From: Lenzites betulinus
Lineage: Eukaryota > Basidiomycota > Agaricomycetes > Polyporales > Polyporaceae
NCBI GenBank assembly: GCA_022264855.1
Contig: JABYQU010000017.1
Span: 536,693 to 600,692, forward strand
Length of the DNA: 64,000 bases
Direction: 5' to 3'
Shown here: one piece after another, positions 32,563 through 43,094 of the stretch
How positions within the stretch are numbered: position 1 is the first letter of the stretch
Layout of the letters: the number at the start of each line of letters is the position of its first letter
Position numbers and translations under genes: made by a program
The notes under the pieces: generated by a model
The model's input: only the letters and a program-made list of their open reading frames with translations
What the model was told of the DNA's origin: nothing
Databases searched by the model: none

Positions 32563-34428
32563 ATGGCCCTCTCAGTCCTCGCCCTCGCACTCGCGCTGCC
32601 CGCAGCGTTCGCCTACGACAATGGTCTCGCGCGCACTCCCCAGATGGGTTGGAACACCTGGAACCACTTCGGATGCGGCATCAGCGAGGACACCATCCTC
32701 AGCGCGGCCAAGGCGATTGTGTCCAACAACCTGACCGCCTATGGCTACGAATGTGAGTTACAGCAGCGCATCGCTGCTCACCCAAGTGCTGATGAAATGA
32801 ACGCAGATGTAATTATGGATGACTGTAAGTCTGCTAAGCCCTAGTGCATGCACGTTCATGGTGCTCGAGCTGATCGTACTCAGGCTGGCACGCTGCTGCC
32901 CGCGACCCCGACACGAGCGCGCCTGTCGCAGACCCGGAGAAGTTCCCTAATGGGATTAAGGCACTTTCCGACGAAGTGCATAACCTGGGTCTCAAGGTAC
33001 GTTTACAGTTCGCGTCGGATCTTCTCCCCTTCTGATCTTTATTTAGTTTGGCATCTACAGCAGTGCCGGGACGTGAGTACTGGTGTCACCGCGACGTTCG
33101 ACAGAGCAGCTGAACTGATGATATACTACAGGTACACCTGTGGTGGAAGATTCGGTTCGCTCGACCACGAGGAGATCGACGCGCAGACGTACGCGTCTTG
33201 GGGCGTCGACTACCTGAAGTACGACAACTGCTACAACGAGGGTCGCGCCGGAACTCCGAAGATCTCCTATGACCGCTATGCGAACATGAGTCGTGCGCTC
33301 AATGCCACTGGGCGACCTATCTTGTACTCCATGTGTAACTGGGGAGAGGACGGTCCTTGGAACTTCGCCGTGGTACGTCCGACTGAGGGCAGTGCCTGAT
33401 GTGAGGAAAAGACTGATATATTTGGAATCTGTAGGACATTGCGCACAGCTGGCGTATATCTGGTGATATCCACGATGTATGTCTTGCTGTTCCACGAGAA
33501 TGCTTGCTTGAGGTCTCACATATTTGCAGGATTTCGATCGGTTCGACGACCGTTGCCCTTGCACGGACATCCTGGACTGCAAGCTCCCCGGATTCCGTAC
33601 GTCATCCCCAATATCGCTCCTCCTCTCGTTCTCATCATGTACCACTAGACTGCGCCATGTCCCGCATCATCGACTTCGCTGCGCCGGTCGGGCAGAAGGC
33701 CGGCCCCGGCAAATGGAACGACCTCGACATGCTCGAGGTGGGCAACGGAGGCATGAACTTCGACGAATACGGTGCGTAGCATCCATGCGCTGTCTACTTC
33801 CCTGCCCGCTGACGTACCTCATTCTGGGCAGTCACGCACTTCTCCATGTGGGCGCTTGTTAAGAGCCCTCTCATTCTCGGGAACGACGTGACGGACATGG
33901 TAAGAACAGAATTCGCCTTGTTTGTGGGGTTAGCGCGCTGACATTGTACAGACCAACGACACATTGTCGATCATCACGAACGACGCACTCATCGCTGTCA
34001 ACCAAGATCCGAACGGCTCGCCCGCGAACCGCATCTGGAAGCGCACGCTGTCCGAGGGCGGAAACCTCCAGCTGTGGGCCGGCAGCCTCGTCAACAAGTA
34101 CGCGCTTCCCCCTTCATTTACGTGTCTATGTTCATCTCCCATTCCCTCCAGCCAATTCGTGATCGCGCTCATGAATACGTCCCCGAACTCGCAAACGGTG
34201 AACGTCTCCTTCACGGACGTGTTCTTCGACCAGGGGTCCGCGTACCAGTCCGGCACGTACACGCTCTACGACCTCTGGCAGAAGGACGATGCGGGGAAGT
34301 GGGGGAAGAGCCTCGGCGACTTCACGGGCAGCGTGCCGGACGTGCAGGTCGGCACGCACCAGACGAAGGTGTGGAAGGCGGTCCCGGTGTCGACGAGCGG
34401 GCGACGGAGGGACGTGGCGGATTTATGA
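32563..34428 (+). CDS. Secreted alpha-galactosidase, glycoside hydrolase family 27
   Basis: About nine exons. The signal peptide MALSVLALALALPAAFA is followed by YDNGLARTPQMGWNTWNHFG, then VIMDDCWHAAARDPDTSAPV, FPNGIKALSDEVHNLGLKFG and IYSSAGTYTCGG. YASWGVDYLKYDNCYNEG carries the catalytic nucleophile Asp of KYDNC. WRISGDIHDDFDRF carries the acid/base Asp. GKWNDLDMLEVGNGGMNFDE and HFSMWALVKSPLILGNDVTD follow, then a C-terminal beta domain. These are the hallmarks of GH27, which removes terminal alpha-1,6-galactose from galactomannan, raffinose and melibiose. The enzyme is probably part of plant polysaccharide breakdown. The end is GRRRDVADL. It stands between SDR genes, but no functional link is implied. 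Confidence 0.95.
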
Positions 34429-35288
34429 CAAGTGCCGGTAGTGCTTGTCGGCGTCGCTGTCGGGGTGGGTGCGATGGTCTGGCTTGGGCGGCGGGAGAGG
34501 AAAAGGAGGATGGAAAAGAAAGTGTTGTAGCAGGATATTGGCCACTCGAGCAGCACTAGTAGCCTCCGTGTACTATGTATGTTACCGTGTCTGGTTTTAT
34601 ACCACAACAGACTGTTTACCGTAAACGATGAGTTAACAACATTGATCGTGAACGAGAAACTGAGTGCTGTAAGCGCGATACGGATGCAAGACAGTCGAAG
34701 AGCGACGCGTCGCCATCACGTGGAGTGTGACTGACGTGTGTGTACGTCACGCGTCAGCGCGTTTACCAAGTTGGCGAGAGAATCGTCGTGCAACCGCCGA
34801 CCGGGGATTCCGAAGCAAACTTGAATCTTCCCATGTCTTCCGATTCATTCACTGTCTGCGCCGCAAAGGACGCGCGTTCCTCTGGTGGCTTGCGTGGCAG
34901 CCCGGCATCGTTCTTCCACGACCAGCGGACACACGCTTCTGCTCGAGCTACCTACCGAGGTCAGAGTCGACCATTCGAACTTGCCAAGTGCGGGCACTAA
35001 CTCCGAGTATGATATTGACAATCATAGCTACGCAGTTCAGTGCGGTAGCAGATGCTGACGCTATCCGCTAGCTCAAAGCTCACACGAACGGGCCACTCGC
35101 CCCGAGCTTCTATCGCTCGCTATACGGGTGTCCTGCAAATTTCCAGAAGCCTACCGCTGCGTCGGCCCTGAGCAAGGAGCCACGCCATGGCAGAATGTGT
35201 ATATAAACACTGATGATGCTCTTGCAGTATCTGCATCATTCCCCTCTCCTCGCCAATCCAATCTTCAAGACGAACCAGTATACGCACG
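34429..35288. other. Intergenic region
   Basis: 860 bp. A segment near 34,690-34,760 (GCGACGCGTCGCCATCACGTG then GTCACGCGTCAGCG) resembles one near 36,470-36,520 in front of the next SDR copy, so parts of the flanks were duplicated with the gene. No coding signal. The SDR TATA box is given separately. Confidence 0.45.
35202..35207 (+). promoter_or_regulatory. TATA box of SDR copy 2
   Basis: GTGTATATAAACAC, with TATAAA 82-87 bp upstream of the ATG at 35289. The third SDR copy has the same motif at about the same distance. Confidence 0.55.
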
Positions 35289-36279
35289 ATGTCGACGACC
35301 GCTCGCCCCACCACTTGGCTTGTCACAGGGTAAGCAGCACAAGTAGTATGCGCTCGTAAGGATAGTCCGTGAATGCTCATGCTCCAACAGCGCGAACCGT
35401 GGAATCGGCCTGGAGATCGTACGGCAGCTTCTCGAGTCCCCCGCGAACCTCGTCGTTGCTGCCAGCCGTAAGCCCGAAGCCTCGTCAGCCCTCTCCGACC
35501 TAAAGAAGACGGCGAAGGGAACCCTGCATATCGTTCAGCTCGATATCGGCGACTTCGACAGCATCCGCACGTTGCCGAAAACGCTCGAGCCGATTCTGGG
35601 CGAAGTGGGCCTCGATTACCTGATCAACAACGCGGCTATCGTGCGTAGAACTCATCCTTCGCGTTGCGCTAGTACTGATATAATGTCTCTTCTGTAGTTC
35701 ATTAGGGAGACGGCATTCACCGTCGCTCCGGAGGATCTTCTCAACGTCTTGCGTGTGAACACCGTTGGCCCTGCGTTTGTCTCTCAAGTCCTGCTGCCGT
35801 TCCTGGAGAAAGGATCTACCAAGAAGATCCTGAACATCTCTAGCAGCGGGGGCAGTATTGAGATCGCTGGTCATCTTCAGGGATCGCCGTTCGAGTTGAC
35901 CACTGCATACGCGGTTAGCAAGGCTGGGCTGAACATGCTGGTACGTTGATGACCTGTTTAAAGGGCAAAGACGTGTCGGGTCGACTAATTTATGTTATCA
36001 TACTCTTATCGATAGACGTACAAGCAGAAGTTGGAGAAGCCCGATTTCACTGTAATCGCTTTGTGCCCCGGCTGGGTCAAGACAGGTAGATCTTTCGCAA
36101 TACGCGTCTGAATAGTGAACTCGGACACACTGTAACACGCTCAACAGATATGGGCGGCGACGGCGCCGTACTCGAGCCGCAGGAGAGCATCGCCGGCATC
36201 CTCAAGCTCATTACTTCGGCCACTCCCGCCGACAGCGGCAAGTATTTGCGGTACAACGGGGAAACGATCCCCTGGTAAA
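35289..36279 (+). CDS. Short-chain dehydrogenase/reductase, copy 2
   Basis: Five exons. MSTTARPTTWLVTG is joined over an intron to ANRGIGLEIVRQLLESPANL, giving the TGxxxGIG cofactor loop. Further marks are LDIGDFDSIRTLPK, LDYLINNAAI, EDLLNVLRVNTVGPAFVSQV, NISSSGGSI (catalytic Ser), YAVSKAGLNM (catalytic Tyr and Lys), KPDFTVIALCPGWVKTDMGG and the end KYLRYNGETIPW. This is a classical single-domain NAD(P)H oxidoreductase of the C-factor/sniffer-like group; the substrate is unknown. It lies head-to-tail with copy 3 (37,264) and is related to the MITE-interrupted copy on the other strand at 27,957. All catalytic residues are present. Confidence 0.9.
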
Positions 36280-37263
36280 GTGGAAACAACTTGAAATGAT
36301 CGTTGTCTTTATGTACTTACTATCCAGAGGCAAAATGTGCACATCCTCACATATGAGTGGCAGGCGGTGACAGCTGTCGTGCATTGCAAGTTGCTGCCGA
36401 TTCGAGTTACGATCGCGGCAGGCTTATCTGTTAGACCAAGTGGGTACTTCGTGTCGTCGCGGACTCGGAGGAGCGATGCGTTGTCGCCACGTGAAATGTG
36501 ACCGACGCGCGGGTTCGTCACGATATGCTGAGGGTGCACCGGGGCCGGTGAGTTAAACTTACCTGAGTACTAGCTTGAGTACACTCGTATCATACGTCAT
36601 GCATTCATGACTTAATGCGCGATTCTCGGACAAGCACGAACTATGGGCTTCAAGTTGCGTCTTCTTCCAGGTACGTACCAACGCTGTTTCCCAGTCCAGG
36701 CTTGATACCCAGACGCCTAGTCGCTCTCGTTAACTCCGGTTCTCGGTCATAGCTGACTCCATTGTGCAGTATAGGAGTGAGCCACCAGTTGTCTACCTCG
36801 TCCGATGCAAGCGGACGCATACAAGGCTCCCACGAACGTACTGTTCATGGCAGGTTTCTATCCTGCTATCTCCGTGGAAAGAGAGCATTCCAACATCTGC
36901 CCCACTTGGCATAGTAGTAGATCTCCAGACTTGAGCATCCGCGACCCTCCAATGACTAACACCCGCACGCTGCGTACAATTCGAAGACTCCCACGAACGG
37001 ACTTTGTGAGTGGGTCGCCTGTGCTGCTATCTCCGTGATCAGGTACCTGCGTTCCAACGCTTGTACCACTTGACCGAGTAGACTGCCAGTACCGCTTGCT
37101 CGAGCAGTTCTCCGGAACCTACTATGCTGCGCGCTTACCAAGGTGTTTCATATAATGCCTATATAAAAATTGCAACGCACGTCTAGCCTCTACACAATTT
37201 CTTTCCTCCTCCAAGTCCTATTCGACCCAACCATACACTCGAAGAAGTATCGGAACCACTACT
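36280..37263. other. Intergenic region with degenerate direct repeats
   Basis: 984 bp. Two diverged copies of a block (CTCCCACGAAC ... GCTATCTCCGTG ... TTCCAAC ... CCACTTG) start near 36,828 and 36,988, about 160 bp apart. No convincing gene. The TATA box of copy 3 lies at its right end. Confidence 0.5.
37162..37167 (+). promoter_or_regulatory. TATA box of SDR copy 3
   Basis: CCTATATAAAAATTG, with TATAAA 97-102 bp upstream of the ATG at 37264. Confidence 0.55.
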
Positions 37264-38250
37264 ATGTCTGCTACCACGCATCCGACAACTTGGCTCGTCA
37301 CAGGGTAGGTACTGAGGATTGTGTCCACAAGTCGAGAGTATTCCATGACCATATTCTCACCGCTCAACAGTGCGAACCGCGGAATTGGACTCGAGATCGT
37401 CCGGCAGCTTCTCGAGTCCCCCAACAACCTTGTTGTCGCCACCAGCCGCAAGCCCGAGTCCTCACCCGCGCTCTCCGACCTGAAGAAGACGGCGAAGGGG
37501 ACCTTGCATATCGTTCAGCTCGATATTGGTGACTTTGACAACATCCGTGCGCTGCCAAAGAAGCTCGAGCCAATTCTGGGCGAGGGAGGGCTCGACTACC
37601 TCATCAACAACGCGGCAATGGTGAGTCAATCTTCGTGGCGATATGCCTTCACCGGGACCGGTACTGACGTTCAGCGCTTCGACACCGCAGTTGATTAGAG
37701 ACACGGCCTTCACCGTTGCTCCTGAGGACCTCCTGAATATCTTGCGCGTGAACACCGTTGGTCCGACGCTGGCTTCCCAAGTGTGCCTGCCCTTCCTGGA
37801 GAAGGGCACTACCAAGAAGATCTTGAACATCTCGAGCGTAGGGGGGAGCATTGGATTTGCTGCCCTCCGTCAGCCCCATGAGTTCCAGCTGCTTACTGCG
37901 TACACGGCTAGCAAGGCTGCCTTGAACATGCTGGTAGGCATACGCCCTTGCCCAGAGCAGAGGCGTGCCGTGTTGACGCCTTGTTTTCCACGATAGACGC
38001 TCAGACAAACGTTGGAGAAGCCCGACTTCACTGTCATCGCCTTGTGCCCTGGATGGGTCAAGACAGGTAGGTCATCTGGGATGTGTCAGTGTTGTAAATT
38101 CTGACGTGACGCTTGGCAGAAATGGGTGGCTCCAACGCCGAGCTGGAACCGAAGGAGAGCGTCGCTGGCATTCTCAAGATTATCACTTCGGTGACCACAG
38201 CCGATAGTGGTAAATATCTGCGATACAACGGCGAAACAATTCCCTGGTAG
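37264..38250 (+). CDS. Short-chain dehydrogenase/reductase, copy 3
   Basis: Same five-exon plan as copy 2. MSATTHPTTWLVTG joins ANRGIGLEIVRQLLESPNNL, then LDIGDFDNIRALPKKLEPIL, LDYLINNAAM, EDLLNILRVNTVGPTLASQV, NISSVGGSI, YTASKAALNM, KPDFTVIALCPGWVKTEMGG and the end KYLRYNGETIPW. The catalytic Ser, Tyr and Lys and the cofactor loop are kept. Similarity to copy 2 extends through exons and intron positions, pointing to tandem duplication. The intron after NNAAM has one of the more diverged sequences. Reaction class (NAD(P)-dependent carbonyl reduction or alcohol oxidation) follows from the family; the substrate does not. Confidence 0.9.
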
Positions 38251-38664
38251 ACGGTGCTGGGGAGCGAAGTCGCACAGAGTCGGCCGATCGATCATCGGTG
38301 CATAGTACTCACTACTAGGGTCGTCGGCGTGGCGACGGCGCAGAGTAGACCAGACAAACAATGTGAAATTTAATCAGACAATGTATACAAGTCCCGAATG
38401 TACGTCAAGAGCAACACGCACCTTTTGAGTGTTGTATATCAACATGAGAGACACGCCTTCGGCTCGGTCGCATGCACCGCGAATACTACACCTTCCATAA
38501 GGGGGATGCTTTGTCAGACGAAGCGCGGGAGGCGAGGAAGTTTGCGCCACTTTGGGGACGCGCGCCTGGCGAGAGGCCAAGCACGAATCATCGTCCGCGA
38601 CCACGACTATCCCCTTCTTCCTTCCGGCCTCGTACATCCCCTTCCGTACCTTTGGCCGACGACG
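38251..38664. other. Intergenic region
   Basis: 414 bp holding the 3' end of SDR copy 3 and the promoter of the RNA-binding protein gene. A long minus-strand open frame here overlaps the start of that gene and has no protein-family features. Confidence 0.4.
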
Positions 38665-41558
38665 ATGCTTTACGACCCCACGACTGCCACACACCTGAAA
38701 CCATGGCTTGTCAGGACTCTTGAACCAATGTGCGTGGCGGCGCTCCGTCCGGTGCACAGAGATACTAATGTACAGGTCTCTCGTAGATGCGACGCCGAGC
38801 CCGGTGCGCTCGCGGACTATATTCTCGCTCTCCTGAAACACAACGCCCCAGAGACGGAGCTGCGGAAAGAGTTGACTGTACAGCTGGAGGAGTTCCTCGA
38901 GAAGGGTGCGTGCTTCCTCCCATCATGCCGTCGACTTCCTTGCTCATGCCGTACTCCGGACATAGAATGTTCGACATTTGTTGACACGCTCTTCACCGCA
39001 CTCCGGACAAAGTCGTACCTCCCGTATTCCGCTACTCCTGCTGCATCGTCCAGCACCTATCCTTCCTCCAGCACATCCGCCGACGTCGGCATCCCAATTC
39101 CCTTAGACGGCCTGTTGAACCCCACCCCGGTGTCGCCCGAAAGAACGCGCAAGCGTGGTATCGACAGCGACGACTACGACGCACATGGGCCGTCAAAAGG
39201 CTCTCGGCTAAACAACGATGGCCAGTTCTCGCGTTACGGACGCAACGACAGGTCTTCATGGGGAGGCCGGGGGGATCGTGCGGATCGTGGTGGAAGGATG
39301 AACGTCACAGGACGTCCGGACTTCATGGATGGCGGCATGGCGGGAATGGACATGGGTATGGGGATGAACGGCATGGACGGGCGTGGTCAGAACTACCGGC
39401 CACCAGAACGGCGCGGTATCTGCCGAGACTATCACAGTACGTTCGGTTGCTTTTCATATCATGACCACACTGCTTACAATCTTGCTGGGATATCCAGATA
39501 ATGGCTATTGTGCGCGAGGCGCGTTCTGCAAGTATAGCCATGGTGAAGACGCGGTCATACCCACACAGCTCTTCCCTATGGGTGGTGGCGCCCTGCCGTT
39601 CATGCCGATGCTTGGTGCCGGTGGTATGCCTTTCCCCATGAACGCTGCCGCAGCTGGCGGCGCTTACGACCCACACGAACGTATGGACATGCGCCCCTCC
39701 GCTCCGCGTCCCCCCAATGGGCGGCCAGCGGCAGTACCTCTGGACGACAACGAGGGCCAGAACGCCCGAAAACCTGGAGAGCTGTCCGTTATACAAGACC
39801 TTACCCCTCAAGTGCCCATCACAGACGTCTCACCGCATAACTCCGGGGAAGGTTTCCGCCCGCAGCCGAGAGCTCCCATGCCAGGACCGCCTGTATATGA
39901 CGCGCCTCCACATATGCCGCCTATAGACGGCGGTGCCGGCCCCCGGCCATACCCTCAAAACGGCCGTGGTCAGCCTCGCGGAGGACGGGGCCGTGGCGGG
40001 ATCTTCAACGGTGACGCACACAACTTTCGTCCGGAGAAGCGCAACGACAAGACACTTGTAGTGGAAAAGATCCCGGAAGATAAGCTTACGCTTGGCGCCG
40101 TGAACGAATGGTTCAGTAAGTTCGGTACCGTGACGAACGTCGCAGTAGATGCCCCGAGCTCCAAGGCCCTCGTCAGCTTCGCCGGCCACGATGAGGCATA
40201 CAAGGCGTGGAAGTCGGAGGAAGCCGTTTTCGGCAATCGGTTCGTCAAGGTCTTCTGGCACAGGCCGATGGAGGGCCACGGGCAAACCGGTCAGAGAATG
40301 CTTGCTGCGTCGGCACCGCTTGTCGCGAGGGTTACTGCTCAAACCACTGTCACCCCCGCTCCCCCCACTCTTGAAGGCTCGCCTGCTCCCCAAGCAGCTG
40401 CTCCAGTCGCCCCAGCATCCCGCAAACCCTCGACAACTTCGTCCGCCTCTGCCCTTGCTGCGAAACAGAAGCTCCTCGAACAACAGATCGCGGAGCAGAA
40501 GTCGCTCATGGGCCGTCTTTCCGCCGCCTCCCCCCAAGAGAAGAAAGACATCATGGCACGTCTACGGAAGCTGAACGAGGAGATGAAGCCTTCCGCTGTT
40601 GCCTCGACCTCATCTCAATCCCCACCTCCAGCTGTACCTTCGTCTACTCCCGCGAAACGCGCTGTCTCAACACCACGCACGGAGGACCACGAACGCTTGG
40701 AGCGCGAAAGGCTGGACAAGGAGCTCGAGCTGCATAGCGTCACCCCGGTTGGTGAAGGGGAAGAGGAGAGCACGGAGGAATTGAAGGCCAAGCTCGAAAA
40801 GCTTAAGGCTGAGGTTCGTTGCACCCCTCAAGTCATTAAATGTTTGCTCATACTGGCCTTGGCTTTTAGGCTGCCAGTCTGGGCATCACGGAGGCTTCCG
40901 AGGCCCCTGCGTACCCCAGCTCAACGTACCGCCCGTACCGTGGTCGTGCGCGTGGCCGCAGTTTCTTCCGCGGGGCGATGCGCGGTGGACCTCCCCGGAG
41001 CATGAAGCTCGATCTTCGTCCGAAGAAGCTGCTGGTGAAGGGCGCCCCGGCCGAGTCTCTGCAGGCTGTACGAGACTGGTATGAGGTGCGTCGCTCTGTT
41101 GTATACAACATTGTCGGGCGTGTGTTGATGCTGTTGCGCGATGTGTGTAGACCACGGGCCAGGTGGAATCCGTCGACACGTCGGACAACGGTGACATCGT
41201 CGTTTCCTTCTACAGCCGTGGTGCAGCGGAACAGGTTTGTCTTAATATCTTTCACCGCATGGGTAGCATTCTAACATCACTCTAGGGGCTCGCGAAGGGA
41301 GCGCACATCGCAACCGTCGGCCCTGTCCAGCTCTCCTGGCACACAGGTCAAACGACACAGCCCAGCATCACGGCCGCTTCCAAGTCTCCCGCTACGCTCG
41401 GGAAGCCGGCGATCACACCGAAGGAGGAGGACTCGGCGATGGACGGGAGCCTGCCCGAGCCCTCGGAATTGGAGGTCGGCGCGGACGACTCGCACATGCA
41501 CGAGGTGTCCGACTCCGCAGGCTGGGGCGCGGACGACGACGGCTTCGGCATGATGTGA
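38665..41558 (+). CDS. RBM26/27-type RNA-binding protein (PWI-like, CCCH finger, RRM)
   Basis: About seven exons. The ATG at 38665 opens MLYDPTTATHLKPWLVRTLE. An intron ending CTCGTAG joins to PICDAEPGALADYILALLKH, then LRKELTVQLEEFLEK and FVDTLFTALRTKSYLPY, the PWI-like N-terminal domain. A CCCH finger spans GICRDYH-DNGYCARGAFCKYSHG, with an intron inside. An RRM follows: KTLVVEKIPEDKLTLGAVNE, FGTVTNVAVDA, KALVSFAGHDEAYKAWKSEE and FVKVFWHRP. After a Glu/Lys-rich coiled coil (KAKLEKLKAE) comes a second RRM-like fold near the end. The domain order matches human RBM26/RBM27, nuclear proteins of the PAXT exosome-targeting connection and mRNA export. Fungal relatives take part in nuclear RNA surveillance. 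It ends DDDGFGMM. Confidence 0.92.
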
Positions 41559-42189
41559 AGACCCCGACGGGTCGACTAACTCCCTCGCTGTCTGCGGGAG
41601 CGTTTGTGCGTATGCATGCTAGTGTACAAAGGTTGTGCCCGCCGCCTGGTTCCGAGTTTCTGTCCTCTCGCACACGATGCTTTTTTTGTAACTTTTATCG
41701 CTTGGCTCAGCCAATAATTGGAGATCACGGCGGCCCCGACGGTGGGGGCCGCTGCACGCCCTCTGGCTACATCTCATCTCTGATCCCTGGTGTGCGTGTG
41801 CTTCACAGGCCTCAAATTGTTGAACAGTCAACATTCAGCGGTACCATAACCCACTGGCCAGGTTCTCTCTGGCGGTCGTATAAGAGGGGCAGACGGGTTA
41901 TGGGAGGAGGGTATGTTTCACAGGGAGTATGATTACTTTTGCTCTAAGTATTGTGCAATCTGTTCTCGGATCCTAGTCTTTAAGCGTCAAGGCTCATAGT
42001 CTCTTTACCGGACGCTATATTGATATTGTATGTTCACCAGCTCACGAGTGGACTGATACTCAGTGCGTAGTGCGCACGGGCGTAAAGTCTAGATACTAGT
42101 ATCCTGCGACAGGAAATGCAATAACGACACGGTATACAAACGTCACGCGTTGGCACTAGTCCGGATCCTCATTCACTGCGTAAAGCGCA
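41559..42189. other. Intergenic region, nothing seen
   Basis: 631 bp after the RNA-binding protein gene. It probably includes that gene's 3' untranslated region (TTTTTTTGTAACTTTTATCG near 41,680). No gene, no clear repeat. Confidence 0.5.
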
Positions 42190-42335
42190 AAATTGCACGC
42201 ACCAATTACCTTGAGGTAATGCAGGATTGCCCCAAATAACCCTGTGTCTACCTGGAGTAGCACACGCATAACAAGGAGGTGATGCAGAATAGCCCGAGCG
42301 CTGTAATCTTTGCATTACCTCCTCATTAGCCAGTG
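42190..42335. repeat. Cluster of GGAGGTAATGCA-like repeats
   Basis: Two direct copies (AGGTAATGCAGGATTGCCCC near 42,212 and AGGTGATGCAGAATAGCCC near 42,279) and one inverted copy (TGCATTACCTCC near 42,311) lie just outside the putative LTR start. The second and third can pair over 12 bp with one G-T wobble. They may be the outer part of the LTR or remains of another insertion. Confidence 0.5.
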
Positions 42336-42697
42336 TGTAATATCACATTACGCGCATCCCGGATTACGCGCGCGTGAGACGTCGTGTTTCCCTTGTACAC
42401 GGACATTTCCTTCGACATTACATTACCGTTCTCCTTGGGTAATGGAATGTGATGATCGCAAAGCTCTGGCTGAGGGTCTCCTGATTCATCGCATAAATAG
42501 CAGGCATACTCGAGCACCCTCCTTCTTCTCGTACTCTCATCTCCAAGTCTTCCGAGCCGCCTTTGTCCTTCCACCTATGGGCCCTACCTGAGAATTCGGC
42601 GCATTGAGTTCGTTCTCAATGACGACTGTGAGTTAGACCATCTCCATCTCTCTCTCTCTCCAGGTTTTGGATCTCGTACCTGTAGTGCAACTATGTA

Positions 42698-42896
42698 AGG
42701 AGCGCGTATCCTGCGCTCCTACAGGATCCTTTAGTTGTGCGAAACGCACAACTAAAATATACGGAATCGGACAATACGTACACGCGCGCATATTAGCGCG
42801 CGGATAGCCGCATGTATGTAATGCCACCGCGTACGGTGTCCCGAGTGTTCGGAACTCGGGCGCCTGGTGGAGGGTAAGTCCTTACTACCCTCCACC
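42698..42896 (+). repeat. Five consecutive perfect stem-loops in the leader of element B
   Basis: Stems and loops: 42,698-42,705 with 42,713-42,720 (8 bp); TTTAGTTGTGCG 42,730-42,741 with 42,745-42,756 (12 bp, 3-nt loop); CGCGCGC 42,783-42,789 with 42,796-42,802 (7 bp, AT loop); CCCGAGT 42,840-42,846 with 42,854-42,860 (7 bp); GGTGGAGGGTA 42,866-42,876 with 42,886-42,896 (11 bp). All are perfect and follow one another without overlap. Confidence 0.95.
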
Positions 42897-43094
42897 ATCC
42901 CTACGAGTACGCCGAGCCCAAATACGAGCCCGGACCAGAGTACCCAAGGGATAGGAGCCCAGTAAGGCACCTACCCCGTCATTCTTACACTTTTTTACTC
43001 TCCGTGATACTTACACGCCCATATTTGGGGCTCGACGTTACCACGTCATCAATCATCAACAACATCTGCCATAAACAACTCGACATCCTTCCAA

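Noticed and set aside
38374..38841. 155-codon minus-strand frame near the RNA-binding protein gene start
   Set aside because: Overlaps the first exon of the RBM26/27-type gene and has no features of its own.
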